NCBI GenBank assembly: GCA_032622095.1 | Contig: CP136067.1 | Location: 76,348,705-76,412,704 of the forward strand | DNA from: Siphonodentalium dalli | Lineage: Eukaryota > Mollusca > Scaphopoda > Gadilida > Siphonodentaliidae | Direction of reading: 5' to 3' | DNA: 64,000 nt | Shown: one piece after another, positions 34,875-45,879 of the stretch | Layout: each line of letters starts with the position of its first letter | Position numbering within the stretch: the first letter of the stretch is position 1 | Notes under the pieces: generated by a model | Told to the model about the DNA's origin: nothing | What the model saw: the letters and a program-made list of their open reading frames with translations, nothing else | Database searches by the model: none | Made by a program: the position numbers and the translations under genes

Positions 34875-37445
34875 TTGAAAAAGGGCCATAACTCCATTAA
34901 AAAATATCGGATCAAACCCATATTCGAACTTGATCTGTATTTTGAGTTGAGAAACTCGCATACAAAATTTGGTTCCTATCAGTTGAGAAATGGTTTATTT
35001 ATGGAAGCATGCATGAATTCTATGTCAAAGGGCCATAACTCCATTAAAAAATATCAGATCAAACCCATATTCGAACTCGATATGTATTTTGGGCTGAGAA
35101 ACTCACATACCAGATTTGGTGCCGGTAAGATAAAAATATTTTGAGTTATGGCAGCATGCATGAATTCTAAGTCGAAAAAGAGCCATAACTCCGTTAAAAA
35201 ACTCGGATCAAACCCATATTCGAACTCGCTCAGTATTTTGGGCTGTGAAACTCACATACCAAATTTGGTTCCAATGAGATAAAAAATGTTTGAGTTATGG
35301 CAGAATGTGTTAATTCTAAGTGGAAAAAGGGCCATAAGTCTGTAACAAAATCTTGGATCAAACCCAAATTCAAACTCGATCTGTATTTTGGGCTGAGAAA
35401 CCCATATACAAAATTTGGTTCCGATCGGATAGAAAATGTTTGAGTTATCGCATTATGTACTCACATACCAAGTTTACATACATGTACATCTCAATAAAAT
35501 GAGATATATCAGATGAAAGGTATTTCTATCAAGTATCAGGAATGTTGAGAAGGGTTCATTTTAACTACAAAAGTCCACACTGTACTAAGTGAATGGGATA
35601 TAATAGGAGAATGACTACATGAAAAATATACAAAAGCATAAAATTGATGACCAGGGTTAACAATTTAACTCTATAAAATTAGGGGACTGTATGTCACTTG
35701 AACAATGCATTGATAGGCTAAATCTGACAGAGCTGCCTGGGAGTCCTGAGCCAACAGGGTCCACACACTATGGAAATGCAATAAACAACAGATGGCTTGC
35801 AGCAGTGAGTATCAGATTTCATTATCAATAATATAGTTTAACTCTAGTCTCTTTCTCACAGATACCACAGTTAATTATAAGCTGCTTCTGGTTATATATT
35901 GTAAGCAAATCTCAAATCTGTTCAATTCTAAGTTAAAACGGGCCCATAACTCTGGTATAAACAAGAGGTGTGCACTCGAGTGCTAGCATACCCCCACCGT
36001 GGCAAATTCAACCCGCATTATCCGTAAACTCAACCAAAAAGATTTTTAACTTTAAAGAAAAATTCGGACTAATAATATCAATATGGTGTCACAAGAAGCT
36101 TGTACAGAAAAAATTATTCAAATCGGTTCATATTTGTTAAAGTTATTAAGTCAGACAGAATTTTCTAAGTCAAAATAAGTCGAAAATGAGGTGTAATATT
36201 ACGAAAAACAGTCTGAGCCAATCCCTAGCCGCATCATGTAGAGAGGGTATTGTGAGAAGCATGTATACCAAAAATTATTGAAATCGGTTCATATTTGTTA
36301 AAGTTATTAAGTCGGACAGAATTTTCTAAGTCAAAATAAGTCGAAAAAGAGGCGTAACTTAAAAAAAAAAAGTCGGACCGAACCGCAATTAGCATCATGC
36401 GGAGAGACCGTCCTAAGGAGATTGCATACAAAAAATTATTGAAATCGGGGTATAAAAACAGGATCTGACCCATATTCAAAATCGATCTGTATTTTGAGTT
36501 GACAAACACACATACCAAATTTGGTTCCTATCAGATGAAAACTAGTAGATTTATTGAATCATGCATGAATTCTATGTCAAAGGGCCATAACTCCATTAAA
36601 AATAATCTGATCAAACCCATATTCGAACTCGAACTGTATGTCAGGTGGAGAAACTGACATACCAAAACTGGTTCTGATCAGTTCTGATCAGATCATTTTT
36701 TATTAGTTATCATAGAATTTGTGAATTCTAAGTCGAAAAAGGGCCATAACTCCGTAAATAAAACTCTGATCAAATCCATATTCGAACTCGGCAAACTTAC
36801 ATACCAAATTTTGTTCCGATCAGATATTTCAGTTATCGCACCATGCGTAAAGTGTCTACAGACAGACAGACAGACGGACGGACTAACGACGAGTGGTCAA
36901 TCCGGACAACGACACTATGTTTACCATACTATGGTATGGGTAACCATAAAAACCATACGTGCTAAGAATAACCTAGGTAAGAAATATGAGGCAGATCAGA
37001 AGAAATATGTTCAACTTATTGCATTGGATAGCATGTGTGTAAAGGGTTAATTATTTTCTAAACCGATCAACCAATCAATACCAATAACTATACAGATGAG
37101 GGGTGTGTCATCATAAACCTACATATCAAATATGAACACAATCGGAGAAAAAATACTTCAGTTATAGCATCGGATTAAAAACATTATTTTTTTCTTTGAA
37201 AAATGGGTCATAACTCCTTTAAAATAAATCGGATCAAACCCATATTTGAACTCGATCTGTATTTTGGGCTCTGAAACTCGCATACCAAATTTGGTTCCGA
37301 TCAGATAAAAATTGTTTGAGTTATGACAGCATGCGTGAATTCGAAGTTTAAAAAGGGCCATAACTCCGTAAAAAAAAACTCGGATCAAACCCATATTTGA
37401 ACTCGATCTGTATTTTGGTCTGAGAAACTCCGGACGTCAACATTA
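34875..37445 (+). repeat. Degenerate mollusc-type array, about 150-bp units
   Basis: At least ten units containing 'gggccataactccRttaaaa', 'cccatattcgaactcgatct' and 'cataccaaatttggttccga' variants. Between about 35470 and 35930 the array is broken by A/T-rich sequence. Two units end in acagacagacggacgg-type runs followed by the hairpin tttaccatactatggtatgg. Short frames recur because the units repeat; none is a gene. Confidence 0.85.
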
Positions 37446-37479
37446 TGTTTACCATACTATGGTATGGGTAAACATAAAA

Positions 37480-37554
37480 ATGTAAGGCACAATCGCAAAT
37501 TGTGGAAAGAGGTAGACTATTGGATGGGGAAATCACACACAAAGGCATACAATC
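37480..37554 (+). repeat. Left fragment of the 250-bp tandem units split by a foldback element
   Basis: Matches 'aattgtggaaagag...ggatggggaa...cacacgaaggcata' of the units at 39640-40500. The unit resumes at 39626 after the inserted element. Confidence 0.8.
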
Positions 37555-39634
37555 GGGAACATGTCGCTATTCCGAAGGTTCACTATTCCGAAGGATCACT
37601 ATATTCCGAAGGTTCGCTATTCCGAAGGTTCGCTATTCCGAAGGTTCGCTATTCCGAAGATTTTTTTTATTTTAAAGGTTAATTCTATATTCAAGTATTG
37701 AGAGGGTTCTTTATCACCCCATGCATCCGGACATACTCGTAGCGGAAGACATGCTCGTAACGGAATAACCACATGGCCCGCGATTTGCACATCGTCTTTA
37801 GTTGTCGTAAGTTATTTCATAAAAACACGGTTTATGTTACCTTGATTTTTGTTAACGTTAACAGCGACAATCGGTCTACAGAAATGAGCGGTTGTGGTTT
37901 CCGCAATCTGCATATTACTGTTTGATAATCGGGTTTTATACGAAAATTATGACCTGAAATACTTACTCGGTATAAGTTTTATCAAATTTTAATGAATCTT
38001 TGCATTGACATATTATATAACATACAGTCTCTCAAAGTATGATATCTTAGCTTCAAAATGAACTGGACATGTTTGCGATGTCAATCATATTAGTGCCCGA
38101 AAAATTAGTTTCCATTGAGGCACTCACTCGATTTTGGGGTATGTCTATAGCTGGTGCTATAGATATTTCATACCACTGCTATAGACATACCATATTTTCT
38201 TGCTATGACCTGCATATATGGTTATTTTTTACTATGGAAAATGTAGATACATGACTGGAAATGTTGTCTATTATATTAAGGGAATATCCGCGGAAATAGC
38301 AATGTATGCAAAGACTAGATTGTCTGGGCTGTTACCACAGAAATCGTAATTTTATGTAAGAAATGCAAATTTTGCCACAATTTTTGGCCTAACTTCCCGG
38401 TAAAATAGGATTAAACTGCGTCCAGGTTTACAGAAGTTTGATGTACAGTTGGGTAAATTATAGCCACAAATAATACCACCACCGTCAACCACTGGTATGT
38501 GTTTGTTTCGGTGCAACATTTGTCTAACCGTGAATGGTGTGCAAATCGCGGGCCATGTGGTTATTCCGATACGAGCATGTCTTCCGCTACGATCATATCC
38601 GGATGCATGGGGTGTTTATCACGATAACTCTTTTTTATGAAGGAAATAACTTCTTTTTTTTTGGGCAGGTTACCTTGAGATTTAATGTCATTACGTATGA
38701 CGTTATTTTCCAATACATATTCACGTCAGGCAGTCCACACAATTGCTCTTTCCATACGATGTAATGTCATTGCGTATGACGTTATATCTCAATAATCTTA
38801 GAGGCATCATAACAATCTGTGCCATAAAATATGATTAAAACAATATATATAGTTCATCACCATTTCAAACGTCTGTATCAGAAGATGCCCATAGAGAAAT
38901 AGAAAACATCTTAAATCATAAAAAGATTCCCCCGTTATATGCCATGGCTCCCAGAATGCAACATAATTCAACCTAGTGTATTTTCAATTGACGGGGAATA
39001 ACACTATCTTTAAAATATAAAGTTATCCCCCTCCATTGAAAATAATACACTTCACTTTGCGCAACAAAACCAGATGAACCTTAAGCACAAAAAACACGTC
39101 GTTATCTCAACAAAAACAACACACAGTTTATGACATGGGATAAGCTGATTATACAGTGTTAGAGAGCTTCATATTTCAAATGGTATAAATAGTGGCATAT
39201 ATTTTATATATGTGATCTGGGGGTTTTAAAATTAAGTGGGCCTTGAATGTTGATGTTTTTTTCAAATACAGATTGCCATTCTCTTACATGTAGTTTATTT
39301 CAGTCGTCATGTTTTTAACTTTCCATAATAAACGATAAACTGATACTCTCTTCTTTATATTAATAACCAACATCTGCGACGGTGTATAAATGTACTAGGC
39401 CTATATATGAATACTAGCGTAATCGTATTTTTCATTTCTCGTGTGGTTTTTGTGGTGGGTGCAAATTTTGATTCATTTTTGGTTAAATACGCCCAGAATA
39501 GAAAACCTTCGGAATAGCGAACCTTCGGAATAGCGAACCTTCGGAATAATGAACCTTCGGAATAGGGAACCTTCAGAATAATGAACCTTCGGAATAATGA
39601 ACCTTTGGAATAGAGAACCCTACCCCATACAATC
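37546..39634. mobile_element. Foldback element with tandem-repeat arms and 9-bp target duplication
   Basis: catacaatc at 37546-37554 and 39626-39634 flanks a 2071-bp element. Its left arm (37566-37660) is about six copies of a 15-bp unit, gctattccgaaggtt. Its right arm (39505-39612) is about eight inverted copies, aaccttcggaatagc. The neighbouring tandem units show the uninterrupted sequence ggcataaaatcagcg. Foldback elements of Drosophila also have arms of short tandem repeats and 9-bp duplications and belong near the Mutator group (established knowledge); homology is not shown here. No transposase frame is visible. Confidence 0.85.
37710..38619. mobile_element. Nested foldback element with about 78-bp TIRs
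   Basis: TTTAT at 37710-37714 and 38615-38619 flanks a 900-bp element with TIRs beginning caccccatgcatccgga (37715 onward) and matching to about 37792. The TIRs include an 18-bp subunit, tactcgtagcggaagaca, present about twice. The target duplication reads as 5 bp (TTTAT) or 8 bp (TTTATCAC), because CAC also starts the TIR. It lies wholly within the larger foldback element. Confidence 0.8.
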
Positions 39635-40560
39635 AGCGCTATTGATATTTTTACCAGAAAGTCTCAAATTGGCATTGCAAAATTGTATTTGGTCTTACCT
39701 AGATCATGCCATGGACCTGTAGTTTGGCTAAATCTACGGCGTTACACAGAGCAGAGAATCATGGCACGATCTAACCGGTAGGTGTTACTGAGAAAAGTGC
39801 ATCATTTAGAATGAAAAAAATGTAACAGACGATCACAAAATTCTAGAAAGAGGCACACCGCTGGATGGGGAAGTCACACACGAAGGCATAAAATCAGCGT
39901 TATTGATATTTTTAACCGGAAGGTCTCAAATTGGCATTGCAAAATTGTATTTGGTGTTACCTAGATCGTGCCATGAACCTGTACTTTGGCTAACGCTACG
40001 GCGTTAGCCAGAGTAGAGAATCATGACATGATCTACCGGTAGGTGTTACAGAGAAAAGTGCATCATTTAAAATGAAAACAAAGTAAAATACAATCACAAA
40101 ATTGTGGAAAGAGAATGGGGAAGTACACATGAAGGCATAAAATCAGCGTTATTGATATATTTTACCAGAAAGTCTCAAATTGGCATTGCAAGATTGGATT
40201 TAGTGCGACCGAGAAAGTTCCCCATGGATTCAGAACGAAAAAAAAATTAACATAGAATCGTGAACTTGTGTAAAGTCGCATACCGTTGGGTGGGGAATTC
40301 ACAAAGGAAGGCACTAAATCAGTGTCATGTATATTTTCGACTAGAAAGTGTCCAATGTCAATGACGATTGCCAAATGGAGCCTGGCCCCTGGGCGATGGA
40401 ATAAAAAGTGAAAAATTCAGAATGAAAAAAATCATATGTAAAATCACGAAGATATGGAACCGCGCTACCGTTGGGTGGGGAATTGACTCAGGAAGACATA
40501 GGACAAGGGAAGTCTGGGTCTTCATGTTAAAAGTTTGTCATTTCCATCGCTGAATGGGTC
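39626..40560 (+). repeat. Tandem 250-bp units, diverging rightward
   Basis: About three and a half units with 'ggcataaaatcagcgttatt', 'tctcaaattggcattgca' and 'gaaaagtgcatcattta'. The last unit (about 40320-40500) overlaps the start of the segment duplicated at 24.2-24.7 kb. Confidence 0.8.
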
Positions 40561-40700
40561 GTGGGTGCTAATACGTCAAAAAGGCAGAACCAATATGAAA
40601 CCATGCCACTGCGCATGACAGACATGTGCTTATTTGTAAACAGGAAATGATTTTAATGAAACAGACAACAATTTTTTTTTTGCACAAATGACAAATGTCT

Positions 40701-41124
40701 TTATTTTAGCTCATGAAGGTGCGGATTTCGGAACTTTTGGTGGAATCTTGTCTTTATTGTCACCATAAGAAGAGAACCAAGCAGAATCTGGCGCCAGGAG
40801 TCCTTTATCGCCTGTAAATAGAAAAGGTATGAGCCTCAGATACAAAATGTACACAAGCAATCCGAAACTCAAAAGAGTGTAAATCTTTCGAGTTTCCCCG
40901 GAACTAGAGAATCAGAATGCCATTGAACTTGAAGTGCACAAATTCAAGCGGCTGGTAAATCAAATTAAATCGTATTGGGAACCTAAGAACCAATCCGCGC
41001 GGTCATGTTATATCATTAGTTGATGACTGCATCGAAGTTATTTGAAAACATTACTCAGTTTACTTACATTTGATGAGAATCGACGAGAGAAGTTTCGTTG
41101 TTGTGCAAAAATGTCTGCCGACAT
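40701..41124 (-). CDS. Candidate two-exon small gene (frame uncertain)
   Basis: Exon 1 is 41124-41068 (ATG, 19 codons) with donor gtaagt. The intron is 256 nt (41067-40812), ending ccttttctatttacag. Exon 2 starts at 40811. The splice in phase 0 gives a 55-residue product with stop at 40701-40703 and AATAAA at 40700-40705. Residues 1-19 (MSADIFAQQRNFSRRFSSN) are Arg/Ser/Phe-rich with no acidic residue after Asp4, like a mitochondrial presequence (inference). The residues from exon 2 include ILLGSLLMVTI, possibly one membrane segment. A second frame is also open, from ATG 41164 through the splice to TGA 40711 (65 residues, ending KVPKSAPS). The two exon-1 differences between copies are silent only in the first frame, which mildly favours it. 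The family is not recognised. The gene faces away from element B. Confidence 0.42.
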
Positions 41125-41130
41125 GCAATC

Positions 41131-41140
41131 TCTTCCGGGT
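41131..41140 (-). promoter_or_regulatory. ETS-type site upstream of the two-exon gene
   Basis: The reverse strand reads ACCCGGAAGA, seven bases upstream of the ATG. Two CA(T/C)GTGA-like E-box motifs follow within 40 bp. ETS/GABP sites are common in promoters of nuclear genes for mitochondrial proteins (established knowledge), in line with the presequence-like exon 1. Confidence 0.4.
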
Positions 41141-41242
41141 ATGGATCACATGACCGGAGATCATGTGACTGCGAGATCGGCAATTTCCGTCGTCCGATCG
41201 CAGCGACCCCTTTCGTTATAATTGTCACAGAAGTGCAGGCGT

Positions 41243-41876
41243 GTTATTTGGGTCACAATTACAACTTCCAGAATAAATTTTATGTTTGTTTTAATTTTTG
41301 CCTTTCAATTCTGAGATCAGTTGTATGCTCATTTCAATTTCAACTTTTTAATTATAATATTTTAATTCCAACATTAGACCTTTTTGTAGCAGATTTAAAA
41401 TATTAAAATAAAACTATTAAGTTAGAATTAAAATATAAGAATTAAAATGTTAAGTTAGAGTACATAGAATGTAAACAGAATGTAAACAGAATGTAAATAG
41501 AATGTAAATAGAATGTAAATAGAATGTAAATAGAATGTAAATAGAATTAAAATATAAGAATTAAAATGTTAAGTTAGAATTAAAATGTAAAGTTAGAATT
41601 AAAATATAAGAATTAAAATGTTAAGTTAGAGTACATAGAATGTAAATAGAATGTAAATAGAATGTAAATAGAATGTAAATAGAATGTAAATAGAATGTAA
41701 ATAGAATTTAAATATAAGAATTAAAATGTAAAGTTAGAATTAAAATGTAAAGTTAGAATTAAAATATAAGAATTAAAATGTTAAGTTAGAATTAAAATTT
41801 TAAGTAAGAATTAAAATATTAAGTTAGAGTCAAAATGTGAAGTTAGGATTGTGACCCTAATAACCCTCCATATTTG
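41243..41876. mobile_element. TIR element B, copy 2 (short satellite)
   Basis: The same termini as 22363-24160, inverted. The tandem core (41430-41830) uses agaatgtaaat and aattaaaatgttaagttag units, the complement of the early zone of the other copy; the attctatgtac 22-mer and 33-mer zones are absent. Its outer end interrupts the 2A-bearing retroelement near 41878. Confidence 0.75.
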
Positions 41877-41963
41877 TTTGGTATATAAAGGTTCGTGATA
41901 TCAGTTATTTTTTTCGTTAGAGCTTCTGCTATTTCTTCATATCGAATTGCTGAGAGATCACTC

Positions 41964-42563
41964 TTAAAGGGGTACTGTACGCCATTTTCAATAAATTCCC
42001 GGTGATAACAACGATCTATTATCGATACTATATAGAAATATAAGTAATTTGAGTCGAAGATGTATTCTGTAAACGCTCAGGTTAATAGGCTATCTTAAAA
42101 TTTAATAATTTAAAAGTTAATAATTTAATATAAATTGATTTTATGGCTCCAGCCATAAAATGGCGTCTCTTAAAATTCGAATTTCCGTGTACAAAACGTA
42201 ATCAAATTATAATTGAGGGATACTGGATTAGGAAAACAATTGCACACACGATCGTTTGAAACATTATGCTTATACGGGGAGAAAACCCAAGCCACTCATT
42301 GACTAGCGACGGTACACTAACTTAAATGAGTATATGGGACTACTAAGCATATAATATAATGTTTATTTTATTCATTTGGTTGAAAACTTTACAAAAATTA
42401 CTCGACAACGACAATTTGTATTTTTGCATTCCGGTAAATTTGCCATCCGTAACAATACTTCGTACTCAACAGACTTTCAAAAAATGGAAAAGTTGTTACC
42501 TTATTCTCCGACTCGGGGATTATAGAAACCAACAACAACATCTTGGGTACAGTACCCCTTTAA
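41964..42563. mobile_element. AGGGGTACTGTACGCC MITE, copy 2
   Basis: The element runs 41968-42559 (592 bp) between TTAA at 41964-41967 and 42560-42563. Termini are AGGGGTACTGTACGCC and, inverted, AGGGGTACTGTACCC. The interior closely follows 11787-12366. The insertion lies inside retroelement coding sequence. Confidence 0.92.
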
Positions 42564-43873
42564 TCCCACGCATTAAAGGCATTATTAATTGCGGAGTAAT
42601 CGGCTCGATTATAATCCCATATCCTTCTTTTCGTGGTTCCACTCGGCTTCTTAACTTTCAAATTCATACGTAGTAATATTGGACAATGAAACCGAGTTAA
42701 ATCTGAGAAGAATGGATCTAAGATTTCATTCGATTCAACAATATCAGGGTTGTTTGTGAAATATAAGTCTATAAGAGAAGAAGTACTTTCTGTGAAGTAT
42801 GTAGCTTGTTTAATTATTTGCGTTAAGCCAAAGCGCTGTTTAATATATTTAATTTGTTTACTTTCTAATGGTATTTGGTTTGAGTTAAAATCCCCAGTAA
42901 TTATTATATGTGGGATATTAGAACGATCGCCCAATGCCATTTCAAGATTTGTATAAATTTTTTCCCATGTACTTATAGGTGTATTGGGTGGTCTATAAAA
43001 AGTGCCAAGCAAAAGTCTCTGTGTGGAGGTCGATACCTCTAGCCACACGCTCTCTATGTCAGGGATTTCCAGGTCAGTACGTCTTTTGATGTGAAATGAA
43101 TCCCTTACATATACAGCAATACCACCACCCAACGTTAGACGGTCTCTCCTTTGTGGGGCATGGAATCCCCTTATTGACAATTCGTTATCGGAATTTGCAT
43201 TTGAGAGCCATGTTTCCGTAAATGAAATAATATCAAAATTTCTGGCTTCTGCGGTGATTACATCTATTTTCGGTGCCAAACTTTGAATATTTAAACACAT
43301 TAGGGTCAATACTTGCTTGTCTACGTTTCTTTCTGTCGGACCCGGGTTCTTTTCTATGTCAAATGCTCGGTTTAGAATAGATGATAATACCTCAGTCACC
43401 CATCTTCCAACTTCAGTCAGCGAATTCGTTATGTTTGACACGTGTCGTACCACAAATTTGTATATCGAAACTTTTCTCTGTGAGTATTTACTCTTAAGTC
43501 CTCCATTTCGCAGTTTAGTGTGAAATGTGGCTTGAATAATATTTCCAACTGATCTTTCGAAAGCAGAATCGGGCATACGACTCAGTTGACATCCCAGCTG
43601 TTTAAAATAATATCGTGGCAGAATGCAATCGCATTTCAACATGTAGTATTTCAACACTATGACTAGTGCTATATGTGTAGGAATCCCCAATGTTCTTATC
43701 GTGAGATATGACAAAAGGTTGAATGTGCTCAAACCATCTAGTGGTTTTTCTCTTGTCCCTCTCAAAGCTCTTGAGTAATACATGCCGATTCTTGCCCTAT
43801 GTGATACTAAGTCAATCATTTGAATGTGAACATAACAACGGCATTCTATACCAGAAGTACATAAAAAAGACAT
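42560..43873 (-). pseudogene. APE-type endonuclease ORF with N-terminal 2A-like peptide, truncated
   Basis: A 437-codon frame. Residues 1-171 are basic and unrecognised. Residues 172-179 read DIEKNPGP, an exact match to the 2A (ribosome-skipping) consensus D-[VI]-E-x-N-P-G-P, preceded by a helical stretch (TEVGRWVTEVLSSILNRAF). The apurinic-type endonuclease follows: N195 in CLNIQSL, E220 in SFTETWL, Y293 in TFYRPP, D328 and N330 in TGDFN, D369 in LIDLYFT. The final SDH motif reads SDLTRFHCP, with the His four residues late, perhaps through a small insertion. The frame ends in the target TTAA of the MITE. Endonucleases of this type belong to CR1/L2/jockey-like non-LTR elements, and 2A sequences are reported in such elements of molluscs and echinoderms (established). 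Confidence 0.9.
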
Positions 43874-44340
43874 TCAATGACAATTGTCGTTCTTATTTAA
43901 TTACAGCCCCTCTCAAATGATAAATCTGAGTTTTTCACGTTCCCAAGTGAGAAATCCATCACATCGAGCGTGACGGAATTACAAAGTTAGTTGTGACGGA
44001 ATTATACCGCCAAACTACAGTTTTCCCGCCAATCTTCCCGTTTTAATCCAGTTGCATTGCAAACTGATATATGATCATATATATATATAGCCTTCTCAAC
44101 TTCTGGGACATATGACAAAATATATTTTGGTGGGTTAGGTTTATACATTTGATACACACATATTTAGTGCGTAGGCCACATTATCTTTATTTTCTTTTCT
44201 TGGAAAATTATCTGACTATCATTGCTTTTTTTGGGAATAGGAGATATCAATCTGTTGTCATTGGGCATATTCCGATTTCAGAGATAGTTTATCTCTTCGT
44301 GGAAACACTTATAAAACAAGTTTTGAAAGTGACCAGGTAC
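43874..44340. other. Probable 5' flank of the retroelement; otherwise no feature
   Basis: A/T-rich, with no gene seen. The 5' end of the retroelement cannot be placed. Confidence 0.4.
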
Positions 44341-44369
44341 GTGCCTATGGGTCACTGTTTTGAGGCCCC

Positions 44370-44690
44370 ACCCCATTCGGCAAATGGCCCCTACCCCTTT
44401 CGTACGCCGTATTCCATGCCCTGTTATGAGGTGTACGCCGTATACCGGCCCCTCTGTTAGGATGTATTCGGTATTCCAAAAATACCGGTATTCGTACGCC
44501 GACCTTCCAAAATAATGAAGTTTTCATATATTTCTATGTATTCCATATGGCTGTTAACTGGTATTCCGTATTCCACCCTCTGTGTTAAGTGGTATTCCGT
44601 ATTCCATGGGGGTGGGGGCCCCTGTTTTGGAGTGTCCAGTGTCTACAATTTCCAATTGCATTGGAGTGTCCACCTTGAAATTTCCAACTG
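44370..44690. repeat. Degenerate 'ggtattccgtattcca' repeats
   Basis: tattccgtattcca and ccgtattccatgcc-like phrases recur six or more times at irregular spacing, with cccc-rich spacers. No gene. Confidence 0.7.
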
Positions 44691-44849
44691 CACCCCCTCG
44701 TATCAGACCCCAAAAGTGCAAATATGTGAGATATCTATTTATTTGCGCTTAACGGTTGTGATACAACATTTTGAAGGTTATGACATTCCGCAGCGTGTAG
44801 CTAGGACCCGGTGTGCATATGAAATTACAAATTCAGCAAAAGATGATTT

Positions 44850-44997
44850 TTAGCTGATTAAGTGCCAAAATTCAGCAAAAATCCCTGTTTTTGTAAAATG
44901 CGGCAAAATGAGAAATAAAAGTATAGAAACGCGAACATTTTGCGCTAAAATATTGTAGTCTACATACCTCTAGATATTTACTACGATATTGGTCCCA
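44850..44997. repeat. Dispersed repeat R, left half (split by the 13.5-kb structure)
   Basis: 'aaaattcagcaaaaatccctg' and 'gtagtctacatacctc' match repeat R at 62095-62266 and 62950-63200. R resumes at 58492 with 'ggtacgattt' and 'taatgggcgata'. Confidence 0.75.
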
Positions 44998-45780
44998 GAT
45001 AGCATGACTACGTTGGGCCAACGTTGGCATAATGTCGGCAACGTTGGCAATAGGTTTGGTTGGGTTAATGGTGTTGGCCCTTCGTTGGCCCAACGTATTC
45101 CTCCCAACCGTTGGAAGTATAACGTTCGTCCAATGTTGGGCCAACGCGAACGTGCCAACGGAATTTACTGCAGCACATTGGTTGGGTTGACGTTGTTGGC
45201 CCTTCGTAATTGGCCCAACGTATTCCTCCCAACCGTTGGAATTATAACGTTGGGCCAACACGAACGTGCTAACTGAATTTACTGCAGCACATTGGTTGGG
45301 TTGACGTTGTTGGCCCTTCGTTAGCCCAACGTACGTATTCCTCCCAACCGTTGTAATTATAACGTTGGGCCAACGCGAATGTGCCGACGTAATTTATTGG
45401 TTGGGTTGACGTTGTTGACCCAACGTAGGCCTAACGTAGGCCTATTCCTCACAACCGTTGGAATTACAACGCTGGTCCAACGTTGGGTCAACGCGAACGT
45501 GCCAACGAAATTTACTGCAGCACATCGCTCGGGTTGACATTGGTCCTTCGTTGATCCAACGTAGGCCTATTCGTCCCAACCGTTGGAATTATAACGTTGG
45601 GCCAACGCGAACGTGACAACGGAATTTACTGCAGCACATGCATCGGTTGTGTTGACGTTGTTGGCCCTTCGATGACCCAACGTATAGGCCTATTTCTCCC
45701 AACCGTTGGAATTATAACGTTGGTCCAACGCGAACATGCCAACGGCCAATTACAGCTTCACGACAGTCCAATTACATATG
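44998..45780. repeat. Left arm: 'cgttgggccaacg' tandem units
   Basis: About six imperfect units of roughly 120-125 bp with gttggcccttcgttggccca, cctcccaaccgttggaatta and gaatttactgcagcacattg. The core ccaacgttggcccaacgttgg is itself palindromic (written here in fragments of at most 20: ccaacgttgg+cccaacgttgg). Confidence 0.9.
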
Positions 45781-45879
45781 TAGCGTACATACATGTGATA
45801 TAAATCTCAACGATATGATGTATGTTCCGTAAACAATTAAACGTACAAACATTACTGACACAATATATTATAGTCAGGG

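Larger units (their letters stand above)
40390..41880 (-). repeat. Inverted segmental duplicate of 22345-24692
   Basis: Reverse-complement similarity runs through exon 1, its promoter, the TIRs of element B and a short form of the satellite. Relative to the other copy it has 329 extra bp (about 40589-40917) and lacks about 1.2 kb of satellite. Confidence 0.9.
41878..43873 (-). mobile_element. Non-LTR retroelement fragment (2A peptide plus endonuclease), interrupted
   Basis: The coding part 43873-42560 is cut by the MITE at 41968-42559. Beyond it, 41963-41880 is again open in a protein-like frame (SDLSAIRYEEIAEALTKK) offset from the first, consistent with the linker before an RT domain. Element B then replaces the remainder. 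RT and 3' end are absent from the window. Confidence 0.75.

Noticed and set aside
37715-37735. Transib/RAG-like terminus (CAC start, possible 5-bp duplication)
   Set aside because: The end reads CACCCCA, not the CACWRTG heptamer, and an 8-bp duplication fits equally well.
44149-44460. 103-codon plus frame
   Set aside because: It runs into degenerate 'tattccgtattcca' repeats and has no domain.
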